DNA from: Candidatus Nanopelagicales bacterium
GTDB taxonomy: Bacteria; Actinomycetota; Actinomycetes; S36-B12
Assembly: GCA_028687755.1 (NCBI GenBank)
Contig: JAQTZL010000010.1
Location: 18,342-82,341 of the forward strand
Direction of reading: 5' to 3'
DNA length: 64,000 nucleotides
Positions 30,138-41,970 of this stretch are shown here, one piece after another. The position numbers and the translations under genes were made by a program. Within the stretch, counting starts at the first letter, position 1. Each line of letters opens with the position of its first letter. Below the pieces are notes generated by a model. It worked only from the letters and a program-made list of their open reading frames with translations. It was not told where the DNA came from and made no database searches.

Positions 30138-31264
30138 GGCACAAACCTATCTTTGATTGCAGGTACGTCTGCCTGCTCCTTGTGGACAGTCACGACGGGT
30201 CGACGAACGGCCCAAATCAGTAGGGCTAGACCAATGACGAAGCCAATTGCGGCATAGACGAACGGGATAAAAGCGACAGCAACAGCAGTTCCAGCAATCA
30301 GACCTGTCCAGGCATACATCAAGAAAGCTGCTCGAACTTGGGAATGACCCATTTCTAGGAGTCGATGATGCAGATGCTGCTTATCTGGAGAAAAGGGATT
30401 CTTGCCCGCTCTGGTGCGCCGAATCACAGCCATAACCAGATCGATCAACGGAATCGCCATCACAGCCAGCGGAATGATCAGCGGGAGCAAGGTTGGCAAG
30501 AGTGCTGGACCAGCGACAACACTTGGATCGATTTGGCCCGTCAAGGTAATCGTTGCAGCAGCGAGCAAAAGACCAAGGAGCATCGAACCGGTATCGCCCA
30601 TAAAGATCCGGGCACGATAAAAATTATGTGGCAAGAACCCCACTGCCATACCAAAGAGCAGTGCTGAAACCAGGGTCGCCAATGTCGCGCGAGCAATACC
30701 TAACTCAACGGACAACAAATATGAATACGCAAAGAACGCACCTGCAGCAACCGCAACGATGCCGGCGGCTAATCCATCAAGACCGTCAACAAAGTTCACT
30801 GCGTTGATGCACACCAACACAATGATCACTGTGAGCAGCACGCTGGTCACAGGGTCAACAACAAAGGTGCCGCCAAACGGCAACCAAATTACTGAGATGC
30901 CTTGTGCTGCCATTAAACCCGCTGCCAGGACTTGACCTGCAAGTTTCACGGGAGCATCTAAGCCCCACTTGTCATCGATGATGCCCAGCAGCACGATCAC
31001 GGTTGCACCGGAAATCAAAGCCATTGGTGTGTCAGCTTGGCCGAACACCGAACCCATTTTTGGCAACTTGCTCGCAAGTAATAAGCCAGTAAGCAACCCG
31101 AAGAACATTGCTAAACCGCCAAGACGTGGCGTGGGTTCAGCATGCACATCGCGATCGCGAACTGCCGCCATCACCTTGAAACGAAGCGCAATCCGCTCGA
31201 CCACCGGGGTCGTTAAGTATGTGACCGCCGCAGCAGCCAGCAAACACAGCAGATATTCGCGCAT
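30134..31264 (-). CDS. wecA: WecA/MraY-family undecaprenyl-phosphate GlcNAc-1-phosphate transferase
   Basis: Starts lipid-linked glycan (teichoic acid, arabinogalactan-type linker or O-antigen-like) synthesis by placing a sugar-1-phosphate on the polyprenyl carrier. 376 residues, about eleven membrane helices. Catalytic loops visible: DDKWGLDAPVKLAGQ, NFVDGLDGLAAG, FMGDTGSMLLG and the C-terminal HLHHRLLEMGHS. The last His-rich loop is diagnostic of the WecA/TagO branch rather than MraY. GAGGTCAG precedes the ATG. The position upstream of atpI matches Rv1302 (rfe/wecA). Confidence 0.9.
   Translation of the reverse strand: MREYLLCLLAAAAVTYLTTPVVERIALRFKVMAAVRDRDVHAEPTPRLGGLAMFFGLLTGLLLASKLPKMGSVFGQADTPMALISGATVIVLLGIIDDKWGLDAPVKLAGQVLAAGLMAAQGISVIWLPFGGTFVVDPVTSVLLTVIIVLVCINAVNFVDGLDGLAAGIVAVAAGAFFAYSYLLSVELGIARATLATLVSALLFGMAVGFLPHNFYRARIFMGDTGSMLLGLLLAAATITLTGQIDPSVVAGPALLPTLLPLIIPLAVMAIPLIDLVMAVIRRTRAGKNPFSPDKQHLHHRLLEMGHSQVRAAFLMYAWTGLIAGTAVAVAFIPFVYAAIGFVIGLALLIWAVRRPVVTVHKEQADVPAIKDRFVP
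30144..30149 (-). promoter_or_regulatory. Putative internal -10 box of leaderless atpI (TAGGTT)
   Basis: Minus-strand TAGGTT, six bases (TGTGCC), GTG of atpI; lies inside the end of the wecA-like gene. Confidence 0.4.
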
Positions 31265-31271
31265 CTGACCT

Positions 31272-32537
31272 CTAGCGCGCGTATGCCGGGAATCGACTTG
31301 TGAGTTCGCTGACGCGCTCTGCTATTGCTGGAGCCTTCGTACCGTCAACATCGCGCACGGCTTCACCAATTGCTGCAGCAATCACTGACATTTCTGGAAC
31401 ACCCATGCCTTGTGTGGTCACTGCTGGAGTGCCAACGCGAATCCCTGATGCAACTGCAGGTGGCTGTGGATCATAAGGAATCGCGTTTTTGTTCAACGTA
31501 ATTCGAGCGGCATCGCAGCGAGCTTCTGCATCAGTGCCGTTGACACCAATTCCCTGAAGATCAATGAGTGCCAAGTGTGTATCCGTTCCACCACTGACGG
31601 GGCGCATGCCTTCAGCAGCCAAACCGGCTGCGAGTGCTTGTGCATTCGCAATAACCTGCTTTGCATACGCCTGATACTCAGGAGTTGCAGCTTCCTTGAG
31701 TGCAACGGCCTTACCAGCGACTGCATGCATGAGTGGGCCGCCCTGCATCATTGGGAACACTGCTTTGTCAATTGCCGCTGCATGCTCAGCCTTGCAAAGG
31801 ATCATGCCGCCGCGTGGTCCGCGCATCACCTTGTGAGTGGTGAAACTCACGACGTCTGCGTACGGGACCGGGCTAGGAATTGCCTTGCCGGCAACCAAAC
31901 CAATGAAGTGAGCCGCATCAACCATCATGATTGCGCCGACTTCATCACAGATTGATCGGAAGGCTTCGAAATCAATCAAACGTGGGTACGCGGTTGCGCC
32001 ACAGATAATCATCTTCGGCTTGTGCTGAATCGCAAGTGCACGCACTTCATCGTAGTCAATGAGTTCAGTGTCTTGACGAACACCGTACGAAACGATGTTG
32101 AACCACTTGCCTGAGAAGTTCACCTTCGAACCATGGGTGAGGTGACCGCCGTGCGGAAGGCTCATCGCCATCACGGTGTCACCTGGCTTAGTGAATGCGC
32201 CATATACGGCGATGTTTGCGCTTGCGCCACTGTGCGGCTGCAAGTTGGCATGCTCAGCGCCGAAGAGCTCCTTCGCGCGAGCAATGCCGATGTTTTCTGC
32301 AATGTCGACTTCAGCACAGCCACCGTAGTAACGCTTGCCTGGATAACCCTCTGCGTATTTGTTGCTCAAAATTGAGCCAAGCGCTGCGAGCACTGCAGGT
32401 GAGGTGAAGTTCTCCGAGGCAATGAGCTGAAGACCACCACGCACTCGTTCAAGCTCTGCCAGCAATACGTTGGCGATTTCGGGATCTTCCTGCGCAAGCG
32501 CATCGAAGTCTGGTCCCCAGAACGGCGTGGTGCTCAT
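31272..32537 (-). CDS. glyA: Serine hydroxymethyltransferase
   Basis: Interconverts serine and glycine, loading C1 units onto tetrahydrofolate. 421 residues; [34 protein letters not shown] and the PLP-lysine segment [13 protein letters not shown] are complete. AAGGAG six bases before the ATG gives a normal leadered start; a TAGACT hexamer around 32560 may be its -10. No riboswitch is apparent in the 94-base upstream gap. Confidence 0.97.
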   Translation of the reverse strand: MSTTPFWGPDFDALAQEDPEIANVLLAELERVRGGLQLIASENFTSPAVLAALGSILSNKYAEGYPGKRYYGGCAEVDIAENIGIARAKELFGAEHANLQPHSGASANIAVYGAFTKPGDTVMAMSLPHGGHLTHGSKVNFSGKWFNIVSYGVRQDTELIDYDEVRALAIQHKPKMIICGATAYPRLIDFEAFRSICDEVGAIMMVDAAHFIGLVAGKAIPSPVPYADVVSFTTHKVMRGPRGGMILCKAEHAAAIDKAVFPMMQGGPLMHAVAGKAVALKEAATPEYQAYAKQVIANAQALAAGLAAEGMRPVSGGTDTHLALIDLQGIGVNGTDAEARCDAARITLNKNAIPYDPQPPAVASGIRVGTPAVTTQGMGVPEMSVIAAAIGEAVRDVDGTKAPAIAERVSELTSRFPAYAR

Positions 32538-32631
32538 AACACTCCTTGTGATGGTGAAAGCCTCAGTCTACGCGGATTCACTGCAACGAGCTTCGAGGAA
32601 CATCCCCGCACACCCATCTAAATGCCAGGCG

Positions 32632-33267
32632 CTAGGCCAGATCTGGGAGCAATTCGCGCACTTGTGTGATCGATAACGCACCCTCACGCACAACCTTTGG
32701 AGTCACACCTGTCACATCAATCACAGTGCTGGTGAAAACTGACTCTGGCAATACGCCAACATCAAGTGCGACTACGGCGCATTCACCCAGCTGGGCCACC
32801 GCGTGATCCAGGCTTTTTGGCGCTGCTTCGCCGACAGAATTGGCCGCCGTAACGATCAAGGGGCCAGTGCGTTCAAGTACCGCCAAGGTCAATGGATGAA
32901 GCGGCATCCGAACAGCAACAGGTAGCTCATGAGGTAGATCCCACGCTAATGACGGCTGACTTGGCAGCAACAAAGTCATGGGCCCGGGCCAAAAGGCTTG
33001 CATCAATGACTGCACGGTGGCAGTGACTCCTGTGGCAATACCTTGGACTGTTTGTGCACTTGGCACCATCAATGGCAAAGGTGAACCAGGTGCTTGACCT
33101 TTTGCTGCACGTATTGCAGCCACTCCCCTACGCGAGAACGGATCTGTCGCAACCGCGTATACCGATTCAGTTGGCAAGAAAACCAAATCACCGCGCTTAA
33201 TTGCACTGACTGCTGTAGCAATAGCGCGATCGCGCGCAGCACCTGCATCACACGACAAGGTCAACAT
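32632..33267 (-). CDS. tsaC: L-threonylcarbamoyladenylate synthase (Sua5/YrdC/TsaC)
   Basis: First step of t6A37 tRNA modification, from threonine, bicarbonate and ATP. 211 residues with the YrdC fold: KRGDLVFLPTESVYAVATDP, AKGQAPGSPLPLMV, WPGPMTLLL, VAVRMPLHP and the closing STVIDVT. A short Sua5-like protein without the extra C-terminal domain. It starts three bases after prmC, so coupled; prfA-prmC-tsaC is a conserved order. Confidence 0.94.
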   Translation of the reverse strand: MLTLSCDAGAARDRAIATAVSAIKRGDLVFLPTESVYAVATDPFSRRGVAAIRAAKGQAPGSPLPLMVPSAQTVQGIATGVTATVQSLMQAFWPGPMTLLLPSQPSLAWDLPHELPVAVRMPLHPLTLAVLERTGPLIVTAANSVGEAAPKSLDHAVAQLGECAVVALDVGVLPESVFTSTVIDVTGVTPKVVREGALSITQVRELLPDLA

Positions 33268-33270
33268 GCG

Positions 33271-34254
33271 TTAGACCCGACGGGCAATCGTGAATCTTGG
33301 TAAACCATTGAGGTCAATGCGATCAGAAACATCCTTGTACACAGGAGCTCCAGCTGAAATATTGGTAAGCGATGCGATTTCAAAATCTGAGGTGTAAGCC
33401 TTGGTAATGCCTGGTACTCCACGCATTCCGGCATCATTTCCTTGAACGTCAGCATGTTCGATAACCAATAATCCACCAGGCGCTAACAGAATTGCTGCAG
33501 TGCGCAGAACTCCACGCACCACATTAAGACCGTCTTCTCCACCGTAGAGGGCCATCTTTGGTTCATGATCACGCACTTCGACTTCGCGCGGAATCATTGC
33601 GTCTGGAATATACGGCGGATTGCTCACCACAACGGCGACCTGACCTGCAAGACGCGCGAGAGCACGGCCGGCATCAGCAACGTGTTCTGCGTCATCATGA
33701 ATGACCTCAACCCGAGATCCCGCAGCACTCAAAAGGTCTTCATGCGCTTTCACATTGCGCTGGGTCCAACTGATGGCGTCGTCAGAAAACTCAACGGCAT
33801 GGATTCGAGAGTTCTCAACTTCAAGCCCAAGTGAAATTGCTATGGCGCCACTACCCGCGCACAAATCAACACCAATACGCGATCCAACTGGTTGCTCGCG
33901 AAGCTCCCGAATCGCAGCTTCTGCTACCAGTTCGGTTTCCGGGCGAGGAATGAACACTCCCGGACCAACTTCAAGGTCAATGCGACGAAATCCAGTGGAT
34001 CCCAATAGGTGCTGCAACGGAACGCGAGATAGGCGCTGGGTGAGCAACTGCTCAACATGAACTCGCTGTTCATCCGTGATGTCGTCTTGCAGAATTAAAC
34101 GATTGCGCGGAATGCCAAGCGCATGGGAAACAATCCAAGCTGCATCAGCTGCAGGTGATGGAATTCCAACGGCATTCAACCGACGTTCAGCGTCAAACAA
34201 CATATCTCGCACGGTGGAGCGTCCACCTTGAGTGCGTTCAATGTCTACGCTCAC
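33271..34254 (-). CDS. prmC: Release factor glutamine methyltransferase PrmC (HemK)
   Basis: Methylates the Gln of the GGQ motif of release factors, here the product of the overlapping prfA. 327 residues, N-terminal helical domain, AdoMet site [17 protein letters not shown] and the catalytic NPPYIP. The GTG overlaps the prfA stop (GTGA). The C-terminal end is about 30 residues longer than in E. coli PrmC (after [14 protein letters not shown]), which is modest. Confidence 0.95.
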   Translation of the reverse strand: MSVDIERTQGGRSTVRDMLFDAERRLNAVGIPSPAADAAWIVSHALGIPRNRLILQDDITDEQRVHVEQLLTQRLSRVPLQHLLGSTGFRRIDLEVGPGVFIPRPETELVAEAAIRELREQPVGSRIGVDLCAGSGAIAISLGLEVENSRIHAVEFSDDAISWTQRNVKAHEDLLSAAGSRVEVIHDDAEHVADAGRALARLAGQVAVVVSNPPYIPDAMIPREVEVRDHEPKMALYGGEDGLNVVRGVLRTAAILLAPGGLLVIEHADVQGNDAGMRGVPGITKAYTSDFEIASLTNISAGAPVYKDVSDRIDLNGLPRFTIARRV

Positions 34255-35327
34255 GCTGCTCCCCCGGAGGAAAGCTTTGCTGCGTTGTCGGCGTCAATGC
34301 ACGCTTGGATTACCGCATCAATGTCGCCGTCAAGGATCTGATCAAGGTTATGTGACTTGAACCCAACACGGTGATCATTCAAACGATTTTCAGGAAAATT
34401 GTAGGTTCGAATTCGCTCACTGCGATCCACCGTACGAACCTGCGAACGACGCGCATCTGAGGCATCTTTCGCAGCTGCTTCCTCAGCCGCTGCAAGTAAT
34501 CGCGCTCGCAAAATGCGCATTGCTGATTCCTTGTTCTGCAACTGACTCTTTTCGTTCTGACATGACACCACCACACCAGTGGGAAGGTGAGTAATACGCA
34601 CGGCGCTGTCTGTTGTGTTCACACTCTGACCACCAGGACCAGAGGAGCGATACACGTCAATACGCAAATCATTTTGGTCAATTTCAACCTCAACGTCTTC
34701 AGCTTCTGGGAGTACAAGAACACCTGCTGCAGAAGTGTGAATTCGACCTTGGGATTCAGTTGCTGGAACGCGTTGAACGCGGTGCACTCCACCTTCAAAT
34801 TTTAAGCGCGCAAATGGCGCCTCACCAGGCTCTGGCACTCCTCGCGTTTTCACAGCAATAGCAACGTCTTTATAACCACCAAGGTCAGATTCAACAGCCT
34901 CAATCACCTGAGTTGCCCAGCCGCGACGTTCTGCATAGCGCAGGTACATGCGAGCAAGGTCTCCAGCAAAGAGAGCTGATTCCTCTCCACCTTCACCTGA
35001 TTTGATTTCCAAGATGACGTCTTTATCGTCCATTGGGTCACGCGGAAGCAGCAAGGTGGTCAGATGCTCGGCAGCAGCTGTTTCGGCAGCAATGAGATCA
35101 GGAAGTTCAGCAGCAAAGGCTTCGTCTTCTGATGCAAGTTCGCGAGCCGCCACGACATCGTCAGTTACTGCCAGCCATTGCTTATAAGAAGACACCACTG
35201 GGCCAAGTTCGGCGTAACGACGCCCAAGTTTGCGTGCCAGCGTCTGATCACTGTGCACGGCAGGATCAGCTAACTGCTGCTCGAGGTCTGCGTATTCGCT
35301 GACTAACTCGGCACACGATTCAAACAC
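34251..35327 (-). CDS. prfA: Peptide chain release factor 1
   Basis: Terminates translation at UAA and UAG. 358 residues: PAT tripeptide in [14 protein letters not shown], the GGQ loop [17 protein letters not shown] and the closing [20 protein letters not shown] start with AAGGA seven bases upstream. Preceded by a very strong hairpin (35362-35425) that separates it from rpmE. Confidence 0.97.
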   Translation of the reverse strand: MFESCAELVSEYADLEQQLADPAVHSDQTLARKLGRRYAELGPVVSSYKQWLAVTDDVVAARELASEDEAFAAELPDLIAAETAAAEHLTTLLLPRDPMDDKDVILEIKSGEGGEESALFAGDLARMYLRYAERRGWATQVIEAVESDLGGYKDVAIAVKTRGVPEPGEAPFARLKFEGGVHRVQRVPATESQGRIHTSAAGVLVLPEAEDVEVEIDQNDLRIDVYRSSGPGGQSVNTTDSAVRITHLPTGVVVSCQNEKSQLQNKESAMRILRARLLAAAEEAAAKDASDARRSQVRTVDRSERIRTYNFPENRLNDHRVGFKSHNLDQILDGDIDAVIQACIDADNAAKLSSGGAA

Positions 35328-35361
35328 GGCGCATCCTTCCGATCAGGTCAAACATGAAACC

Positions 35362-35425
35362 GGGCGCCGGTCTGGGGTCGACCGCGCGACGGGGGAGACA
35401 CGCGGCCGACCCCAGGCCGGCGCCC
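35362..35425. repeat. 25-bp GC-rich inverted repeat (hairpin) between rpmE and prfA
   Basis: Arms 35362-35386 and 35401-35425 pair over 25 positions with only two non-Watson-Crick pairs, closing a 14-base loop. The arms are far richer in GC than the flanking genes. Neither strand has a clean U-run directly after it, so it could be a Rho-independent-like stop, an attenuator, or an RNA processing/stability element in the rpmE-prfA transcript. Confidence 0.85.
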
Positions 35426-35436
35426 AGGGTCAAAAA

Positions 35437-35655
35437 CTAGTTAGCTTCTTCTTTTTTGCCGAAGCGCTTTTCGAAGCGAGCCACACGGCCGCCAGTGTCA
35501 AGAATCTTTTGCTTACCGGTGTAGAACGGATGGCAGGCTGAGCACACGTCAGCGTGAATTGAACCGTTCTTCGCGGTGCTACGAGTTACGAAGGTCTCAC
35601 CGCAGGTGCAGGTGACGGTGGTTTCGATGTACTCGGGATGAATGCCAGTCTTCAC
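35437..35655 (-). CDS. rpmE: 50S ribosomal protein bL31, zinc-binding form
   Basis: 72 residues. Zinc ligands Cys16, Cys18, Cys38 and Cys41 (CTC, CSAC) identify the C+ type of bL31, which holds zinc and is used when zinc is sufficient. No C-minus paralogue lies in the window. GTG start with AAGGAG upstream. A CATAAT-like hexamer at about 35724-35729 on the minus strand is a candidate -10. Confidence 0.96.
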   Translation of the reverse strand: MKTGIHPEYIETTVTCTCGETFVTRSTAKNGSIHADVCSACHPFYTGKQKILDTGGRVARFEKRFGKKEEAN

Positions 35656-35729
35656 GAACTTCTCCTTGGTATGTCCCGGGTCGGCTTCCCACGATGGCGG
35701 GGCCGTGAACCGGATCGTTGTTAATTATG

Positions 35730-35774
35730 CCACTGGCCCCCCAATCCGCGAAATACGGACCAAGGGGCCAGTGG
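35730..35774. terminator. Probable rho-rpmE intergenic hairpin/terminator
   Basis: An 11-bp perfect stem (35730-35740 with 35764-35774) with a second 4-bp stem inside (35745-35748 with 35756-35759), immediately after the rho stop. No long T-run follows on either strand, so efficiency as an intrinsic terminator is uncertain. Confidence 0.6.
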
Positions 35775-35785
35775 GGTGAAGTCTT

Positions 35786-37510
<1,725 letters not shown>

Positions 37511-37663
37511 AAATTTCCTTTGATTCGGATGATTCTCCAGATTGAAGCCGAACAATGATTTGACCGGATTCTCAAAAATTAATGTGCGGAGCTTTGGTTG
37601 AGGAAGAACGTCAGCTGTGTACCCGCGGAGCTGGAGATAGGGAAACTATATCACGGAGGTGCG
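37511..37663. other. Intergenic leader of rho
   Basis: 153 bases between rho and thrB. Upstream of rho on the minus strand a TATAGT hexamer near 37640 could be its -10, giving a leader of about 120 bases with T-rich sequence. No coding frame recognised. Autoregulatory leaders are known for rho in other bacteria; here that is inference. Confidence 0.35.
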
Positions 37664-38581
37664 TTACAGGGTGGAAACCGGGGAAATATGCACACCTTGT
37701 CGCGAAACTTCGCGCTGGCTCACTTGCCACTGCTCCCCTGCCGCAATCGCTACCTTCGCACTATCGAAACCGGTACCAAAGACCAACACAGTTGGACCGG
37801 CCCCTGAAATCACCGCAGGCAGCCCTTGCGCACGCAGTACATCAACGAGTTCCATCGATTCGGCATAAACCGATCTGCGAGCATCTTGATGCAGATGATC
37901 TTGAGTTGCTGGCAACAACAGCGACGGCTCATTGGTGAGCGCATGGACGAGTAAGGCAGCTCGTGAGATATTGAATGACGCGTCTGCGCGAGAAACTGTT
38001 GGTGCTAAAGCACTTCTCGCATGTGAAGTTGGAACCTTGAAAGCCGGTACAGCTGTGATCGGCACAATCGATGCGTGAACGTTGTGACGAACGCTTTGTG
38101 CACGATCATCTTCAAGCCAAGCATTAGTAAACCCGCCGTATAACGCAGCAGCCAAATTATCGGGGTGTGATTCAAGTTCAAGCGCAACGTTCAAAAGCAA
38201 AGGATCTGGGAGGAGGTCATCACCTTCAACAACCATGGCACGGGCTAAGGCCAAGCCACCGATGATTGCCGCTGCAGATGAACCAAGACCGCGCCCATGT
38301 GGAATGACGTTGGTACATCGCAACACGAAACCAGTTGGCCGAACCTGCATGGCTGCAAACCCCAAGGCCATCGCCTGAACTACCAGGTTGCTTGCGTCGC
38401 ATGGGACCTCTTGAATCCCCTCGCCTTCAACTTCGACAAGGACACCTTCATCCTGTGTCACCACACCTGCCAGGCGGTCATAGGAATTCAGCGCGAGCCC
38501 TAGGGAATCAAAGCCAGGGCCCAAGTTTGCGCAGGTAGCCGGCACATTGAGGCTGACAGGTTCTGCGCGAAAAGAAGACAT
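37664..38581 (-). CDS. thrB: Homoserine kinase
   Basis: Phosphorylates homoserine for threonine synthesis. 305 residues, GHMP kinase fold: PATCANLGPGFDSLGLAL near the N terminus, the ATP loop IPHGRGLGSSAAAIIGGLA and the C-terminal AVISGAGPTVLVFG. ATG three bases after the thrC stop. Last gene of the hom-thrC-thrB operon. Confidence 0.96.
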   Translation of the reverse strand: MSSFRAEPVSLNVPATCANLGPGFDSLGLALNSYDRLAGVVTQDEGVLVEVEGEGIQEVPCDASNLVVQAMALGFAAMQVRPTGFVLRCTNVIPHGRGLGSSAAAIIGGLALARAMVVEGDDLLPDPLLLNVALELESHPDNLAAALYGGFTNAWLEDDRAQSVRHNVHASIVPITAVPAFKVPTSHARSALAPTVSRADASFNISRAALLVHALTNEPSLLLPATQDHLHQDARRSVYAESMELVDVLRAQGLPAVISGAGPTVLVFGTGFDSAKVAIAAGEQWQVSQREVSRQGVHISPVSTL

Positions 38582-38584
38582 GAG

Positions 38585-39643
38585 TTAAGCCAGACCCAGT
38601 GCCTGTGCTGCCGAATGCGCATCCACGGGAACAACGACAGGAGCCTTGGCTCCCTCCATTGCCCACTGGGTGTCTTTCAAACCGTTGCCAGTCAGCGTGC
38701 ACACCACGAGTTGACCCTTATCTAGCTTGCCCGCCGCGTGGAGTTTCAACAATCCAGCAACACTGGCCGCTGATGCCGGCTCACAGAACAAACCTTCCTT
38801 GCTTGCAAGCAGATGATATGCAGCAAGAATTTCCTCATCAGTTACCGCGTTGATCAAGCCACCAGAATCATCGCGTGCTGCAATTGCGTAATCCCATGAC
38901 GCTGGATTACCAATACGGATCGCTGTTGCAATGGTTTCTGGATTATTCACTGGTGCGCCGTACACAAGTGGCGCAGAGCCTTCGGCCTGGAAACCCCACA
39001 TGCGAGGTCGCGATTGTGAAACGCCATCAGCCGCATACTCGCTATAGCCCTTCCAATACGCCGTGATGTTGCCCGCATTACCCACGGGCAAGCAATGAAT
39101 ATCTGGGGCCTTGCCAAGCATGTCGACGATTTCAAAGGCTGCTGTTTTTTGGCCTTCAATTCGCGCAGGATTCACGCTATTAACAAGTGCCACCGGGTAT
39201 TCGTCCGCTAAGCCTCGTGCCAACGTCAAACAGTCATCGAAGTTTCCTTCAACTTGCAAAATTGTTGCGCCATGCACGATCGCTTGAGCCAATTTGCCCA
39301 TGGCGATCTTGCCTTCAGGAATCAGGACCGCGCTGACCATTCCGGCCTTAACGGCATAGGCAGTCGCCGAAGCACTGGTGTTACCGGTCGAAGCACAGAT
39401 CACTGCTTTAGCGCCATCTTCAGCGGCCTTTGAAATTGCCATGGTCATTCCGCGGTCCTTGAACGAACCCGTGGGATTGGCACCGTCGTACTTCAACCAG
39501 ACTTCACAACCGGTCATTTCGCTGAGCACGCAAGCAGGAACGAGCGGCGTGCCACCTTCACGCAGGGTGATTACTGGAGTATTCGCAGAAACCGGCAAAC
39601 GATCCCGATACTCCTCGATAAGTCCACGCCAAAGATGTGCCAC
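38585..39643 (-). CDS. thrC: Threonine synthase
   Basis: Converts O-phosphohomoserine to threonine with PLP. 352 residues, the short class found in actinobacteria. PLP lysine in [15 protein letters not shown], then [15 protein letters not shown] and the Ser/Thr-rich phosphate loop [17 protein letters not shown] start three bases after the hom stop. Confidence 0.96.
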   Translation of the reverse strand: MAHLWRGLIEEYRDRLPVSANTPVITLREGGTPLVPACVLSEMTGCEVWLKYDGANPTGSFKDRGMTMAISKAAEDGAKAVICASTGNTSASATAYAVKAGMVSAVLIPEGKIAMGKLAQAIVHGATILQVEGNFDDCLTLARGLADEYPVALVNSVNPARIEGQKTAAFEIVDMLGKAPDIHCLPVGNAGNITAYWKGYSEYAADGVSQSRPRMWGFQAEGSAPLVYGAPVNNPETIATAIRIGNPASWDYAIAARDDSGGLINAVTDEEILAAYHLLASKEGLFCEPASAASVAGLLKLHAAGKLDKGQLVVCTLTGNGLKDTQWAMEGAKAPVVVPVDAHSAAQALGLA

Positions 39644-39646
39644 TGA

Positions 39647-40951
39647 TTACGCCCCTGCCTCACCCTCGACTCGCATCACACCAACAACAGCCTTCACTGT
39701 TGAGAGTTTGCGAAGTCGATTGACTGTGTCTTGCAATGCCCCATCACTTGCTCGGTGAGTACGAACAATGAGTCCGGCACCTTCACCGTGTCCGTCTTGG
39801 CGAACAACTTGAATGCTCACCCCTGCATCGGCAAACGCCTGTGCGATGCTTGCCAGTGCACCAGGGCGATCAACAACATCAAGATTGACGTAATAGCAAG
39901 TTGATGCCTCGCCTATTGGAAGCACTGGGTACTGCACGTCAGCACTTTCGCCCCACCCAGTTGAACCAGTGAGTCGATTGCGCGCTGCAACAACGACGTC
40001 ACCGAGAACAGCGGATGCTGTTGGTGCCCCTCCTGCGCCTCGCCCATAAAACATTAACTCGCCAGCCGCTTCAGTTTCAACGAACACCGCGTTGAAAGCA
40101 TCGCGCACGCTGGCAAGTGGGTGTTCTTTGGGAACCATTGTTGGGTGCACGCGAACAATCACACCGCTGTCATCGGGCATGCGTTCAGCAATTGCAAGGA
40201 GCTTGATCACGCATCCCATGTTTTTAGCAGCACGGATATCTTCAATAGACACGTTCGAAATACCTTCGCAAAAGACATCTTCGCGCGTGACATGCGTGTG
40301 GAAGGCAAGCTCGGCGAGGATCGCAGCCTTCGATGCGGCATCGTGGCCTTCAACATCGGCCGTGGGGTCAGCTTCTGCATAACCAAGCCCTTGGGCCTCT
40401 GCGAGTGCATCCGCAAATGAAGCGCCGTCCTCTTCCATTTTGGTCAAAATGTAGTTCGTAGTGCCGTTCACGATGCCCATGATTTTGGTGACGTGATCAC
40501 CTGAGAGCGATTCTTGGAGTACGCGCACAATCGGAATTGCGCCAGCAACTGAAGCCTCGAAGAAAATATCGACGCCTTCAGCTTCAGCAGCTGCGTACAA
40601 CGATGCGCCATCAGAAGCCAATAAGGCTTTGTTCGCGGTGACCACACTCGATCCAGACTTGATCGCAGCCATAATCAATGACTTCGCTGGTTCGATGCCG
40701 CCGATCAGCTCTACCACGATGTCGGCGCCTGACGTGGCCACTGCCATGGCGTCATCAGATAAGTACTGCGGGTCGATGTCACGCACTTTTGATAGATCGC
40801 GGACCGCGACCTTGGTGAGCTTCAACGAAGTGCCCATACGGATGTGCAGATCGGTATCCCTGTCGGTCAGCAGGCGTGCGACCTGAGTACCAACCGTGCC
40901 TCCACCCAACACTGCCACCGTGACGGGACGAGGGGCGCTTTCGGTAGACAT
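39647..40951 (-). CDS. hom: Homoserine dehydrogenase
   Basis: Reduces aspartate semialdehyde to homoserine. 434 residues: NAD(P) loop VAVLGGGTVGTQVARLL, catalytic region GIVNGTTNYILTKMEEDGASF and AEADPTADVEGHDAA, then a C-terminal ACT domain (about 355-430, VDRPGALASIAQAFADAGVS) that usually gives threonine feedback. ATG with GGAG five bases upstream; first gene of the threonine operon. Confidence 0.96.
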   Translation of the reverse strand: MSTESAPRPVTVAVLGGGTVGTQVARLLTDRDTDLHIRMGTSLKLTKVAVRDLSKVRDIDPQYLSDDAMAVATSGADIVVELIGGIEPAKSLIMAAIKSGSSVVTANKALLASDGASLYAAAEAEGVDIFFEASVAGAIPIVRVLQESLSGDHVTKIMGIVNGTTNYILTKMEEDGASFADALAEAQGLGYAEADPTADVEGHDAASKAAILAELAFHTHVTREDVFCEGISNVSIEDIRAAKNMGCVIKLLAIAERMPDDSGVIVRVHPTMVPKEHPLASVRDAFNAVFVETEAAGELMFYGRGAGGAPTASAVLGDVVVAARNRLTGSTGWGESADVQYPVLPIGEASTCYYVNLDVVDRPGALASIAQAFADAGVSIQVVRQDGHGEGAGLIVRTHRASDGALQDTVNRLRKLSTVKAVVGVMRVEGEAGA

Positions 40952-41161
40952 GAGTACTCCATATGGGCGGGTCGGACGTCATAGCCTCTCAGGTCCACCC
41001 ACTCATCCGCGCATCGGTGGGGGGCGATTCCTGACCAAGACCTCCCATTTTGTCCCCTAAGTCTGGGTCAAGATCAGTCACCTTGAGCGCGCATCCCACA
41101 CCTTTCCCCCACGAATCCCTAACGTGCGCCTCATAACTTCCCCCTACTTAGGAGTCGTGAC
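40952..41161. promoter_or_regulatory. Divergent hom / aquaporin promoter region
   Basis: 210 bases. On the plus strand TAACTT (41134-41139) lies upstream of a short leader with TAGGAG before the aquaporin ATG. No leader peptide rich in Thr/Ile codons and no riboswitch fold was recognised upstream of hom. Confidence 0.4.
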
Positions 41162-41908
41162 ATGAATCAACTCACCAGGAAACTCATTGCTGAAGCAGTG
41201 GGCACCTTCCTATTGGTCTTCCTTGCAGTGGGCGCTGCTGTCTTTGGCATTGCTGCCAAAGTCGGCACCGACGGCAATGGCCCAGGTAACGGCGTCGTGG
41301 GCGTGGCATTGGCTTTCGGCCTGGTTCTGCTTGGCATTGCCTACGCATTCGGCCCAGTATCTGGCGCTCACGTCAACCCGGCAGTCACCTTGGGCATGCT
41401 CCTTGGACGTCGAATGCCAGCAGGTGAGGCAGTCGGTTACTGGATCGCACAGTTCGTTGGCGCAATTGCAGCTGGTGGCGTCTTGAAACTCTTCGTTTCA
41501 AGTTTTGGGGTTACTGACTACACCGGAGCACTGGGCACTAACGGCTACGACAACGGCGCAATCAACGGCACTGGTGCTTTCGTTCTTGAAGCACTCCTCA
41601 CTGCCGCATTCGTGCTCGTCATTCTTTTAGTCACTGAGCGCGTGGCTGCGCCAGGCTTTGCGGGTATCGCCATTGGTTTGACTTTGACACTCGTGCACTT
41701 GGTTGGCATTCCATTGACTGGCACCTCAGTAAACCCAGCACGTTCATTTGGACCTGCACTGTGGCAGGGCGGCACAGCGATGAGCCAGGTGTGGCTATTC
41801 ATCCTTGCGCCACTCGTTGGTTCAGTTATTGCAGTGATCGTATGGAAGCTCACCCGCACAAGCGATGCGGAGCAAGAATCACTTGTTGCTGGCTCAGAGC
41901 GCGAGTAA
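41162..41908 (+). CDS. Aquaporin (MIP family, AqpZ-like)
   Basis: 248 residues, six membrane helices with both NPA boxes (72-74 in HVNPAVTLG, 191-193 in SVNPARSFGPAL). The selectivity filter reads His179 and Arg194 with aromatic residues on helix 2, the pattern of water-selective channels rather than glycerol facilitators. Leadered start (TAGGAG). Followed by a strong terminator shared with lysA. One of two MIP genes in the window. Confidence 0.92.
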   Translation: MNQLTRKLIAEAVGTFLLVFLAVGAAVFGIAAKVGTDGNGPGNGVVGVALAFGLVLLGIAYAFGPVSGAHVNPAVTLGMLLGRRMPAGEAVGYWIAQFVGAIAAGGVLKLFVSSFGVTDYTGALGTNGYDNGAINGTGAFVLEALLTAAFVLVILLVTERVAAPGFAGIAIGLTLTLVHLVGIPLTGTSVNPARSFGPALWQGGTAMSQVWLFILAPLVGSVIAVIVWKLTRTSDAEQESLVAGSERE

Positions 41909-41920
41909 CACAACACATTC

Positions 41921-41957
41921 AAAGTGGGCTGGACTTCATCGAAGTCCAGCCCACTTT
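41921..41957. terminator. Bidirectional terminator between aquaporin and lysA
   Basis: Perfect 17-bp stem (41921-41937 with 41941-41957) with a 3-base loop, followed by GTTTTAT on the plus strand and by A/T-rich sequence on the other side. Serves both convergent genes. Confidence 0.92.
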
Positions 41958-41970
41958 GTTTTATAAAAAA

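Noticed and set aside
40952..41161. Riboswitch or leader peptide upstream of hom
   Set aside because: No run of Thr/Ile codons, no conserved fold and no terminator-antiterminator pair visible.
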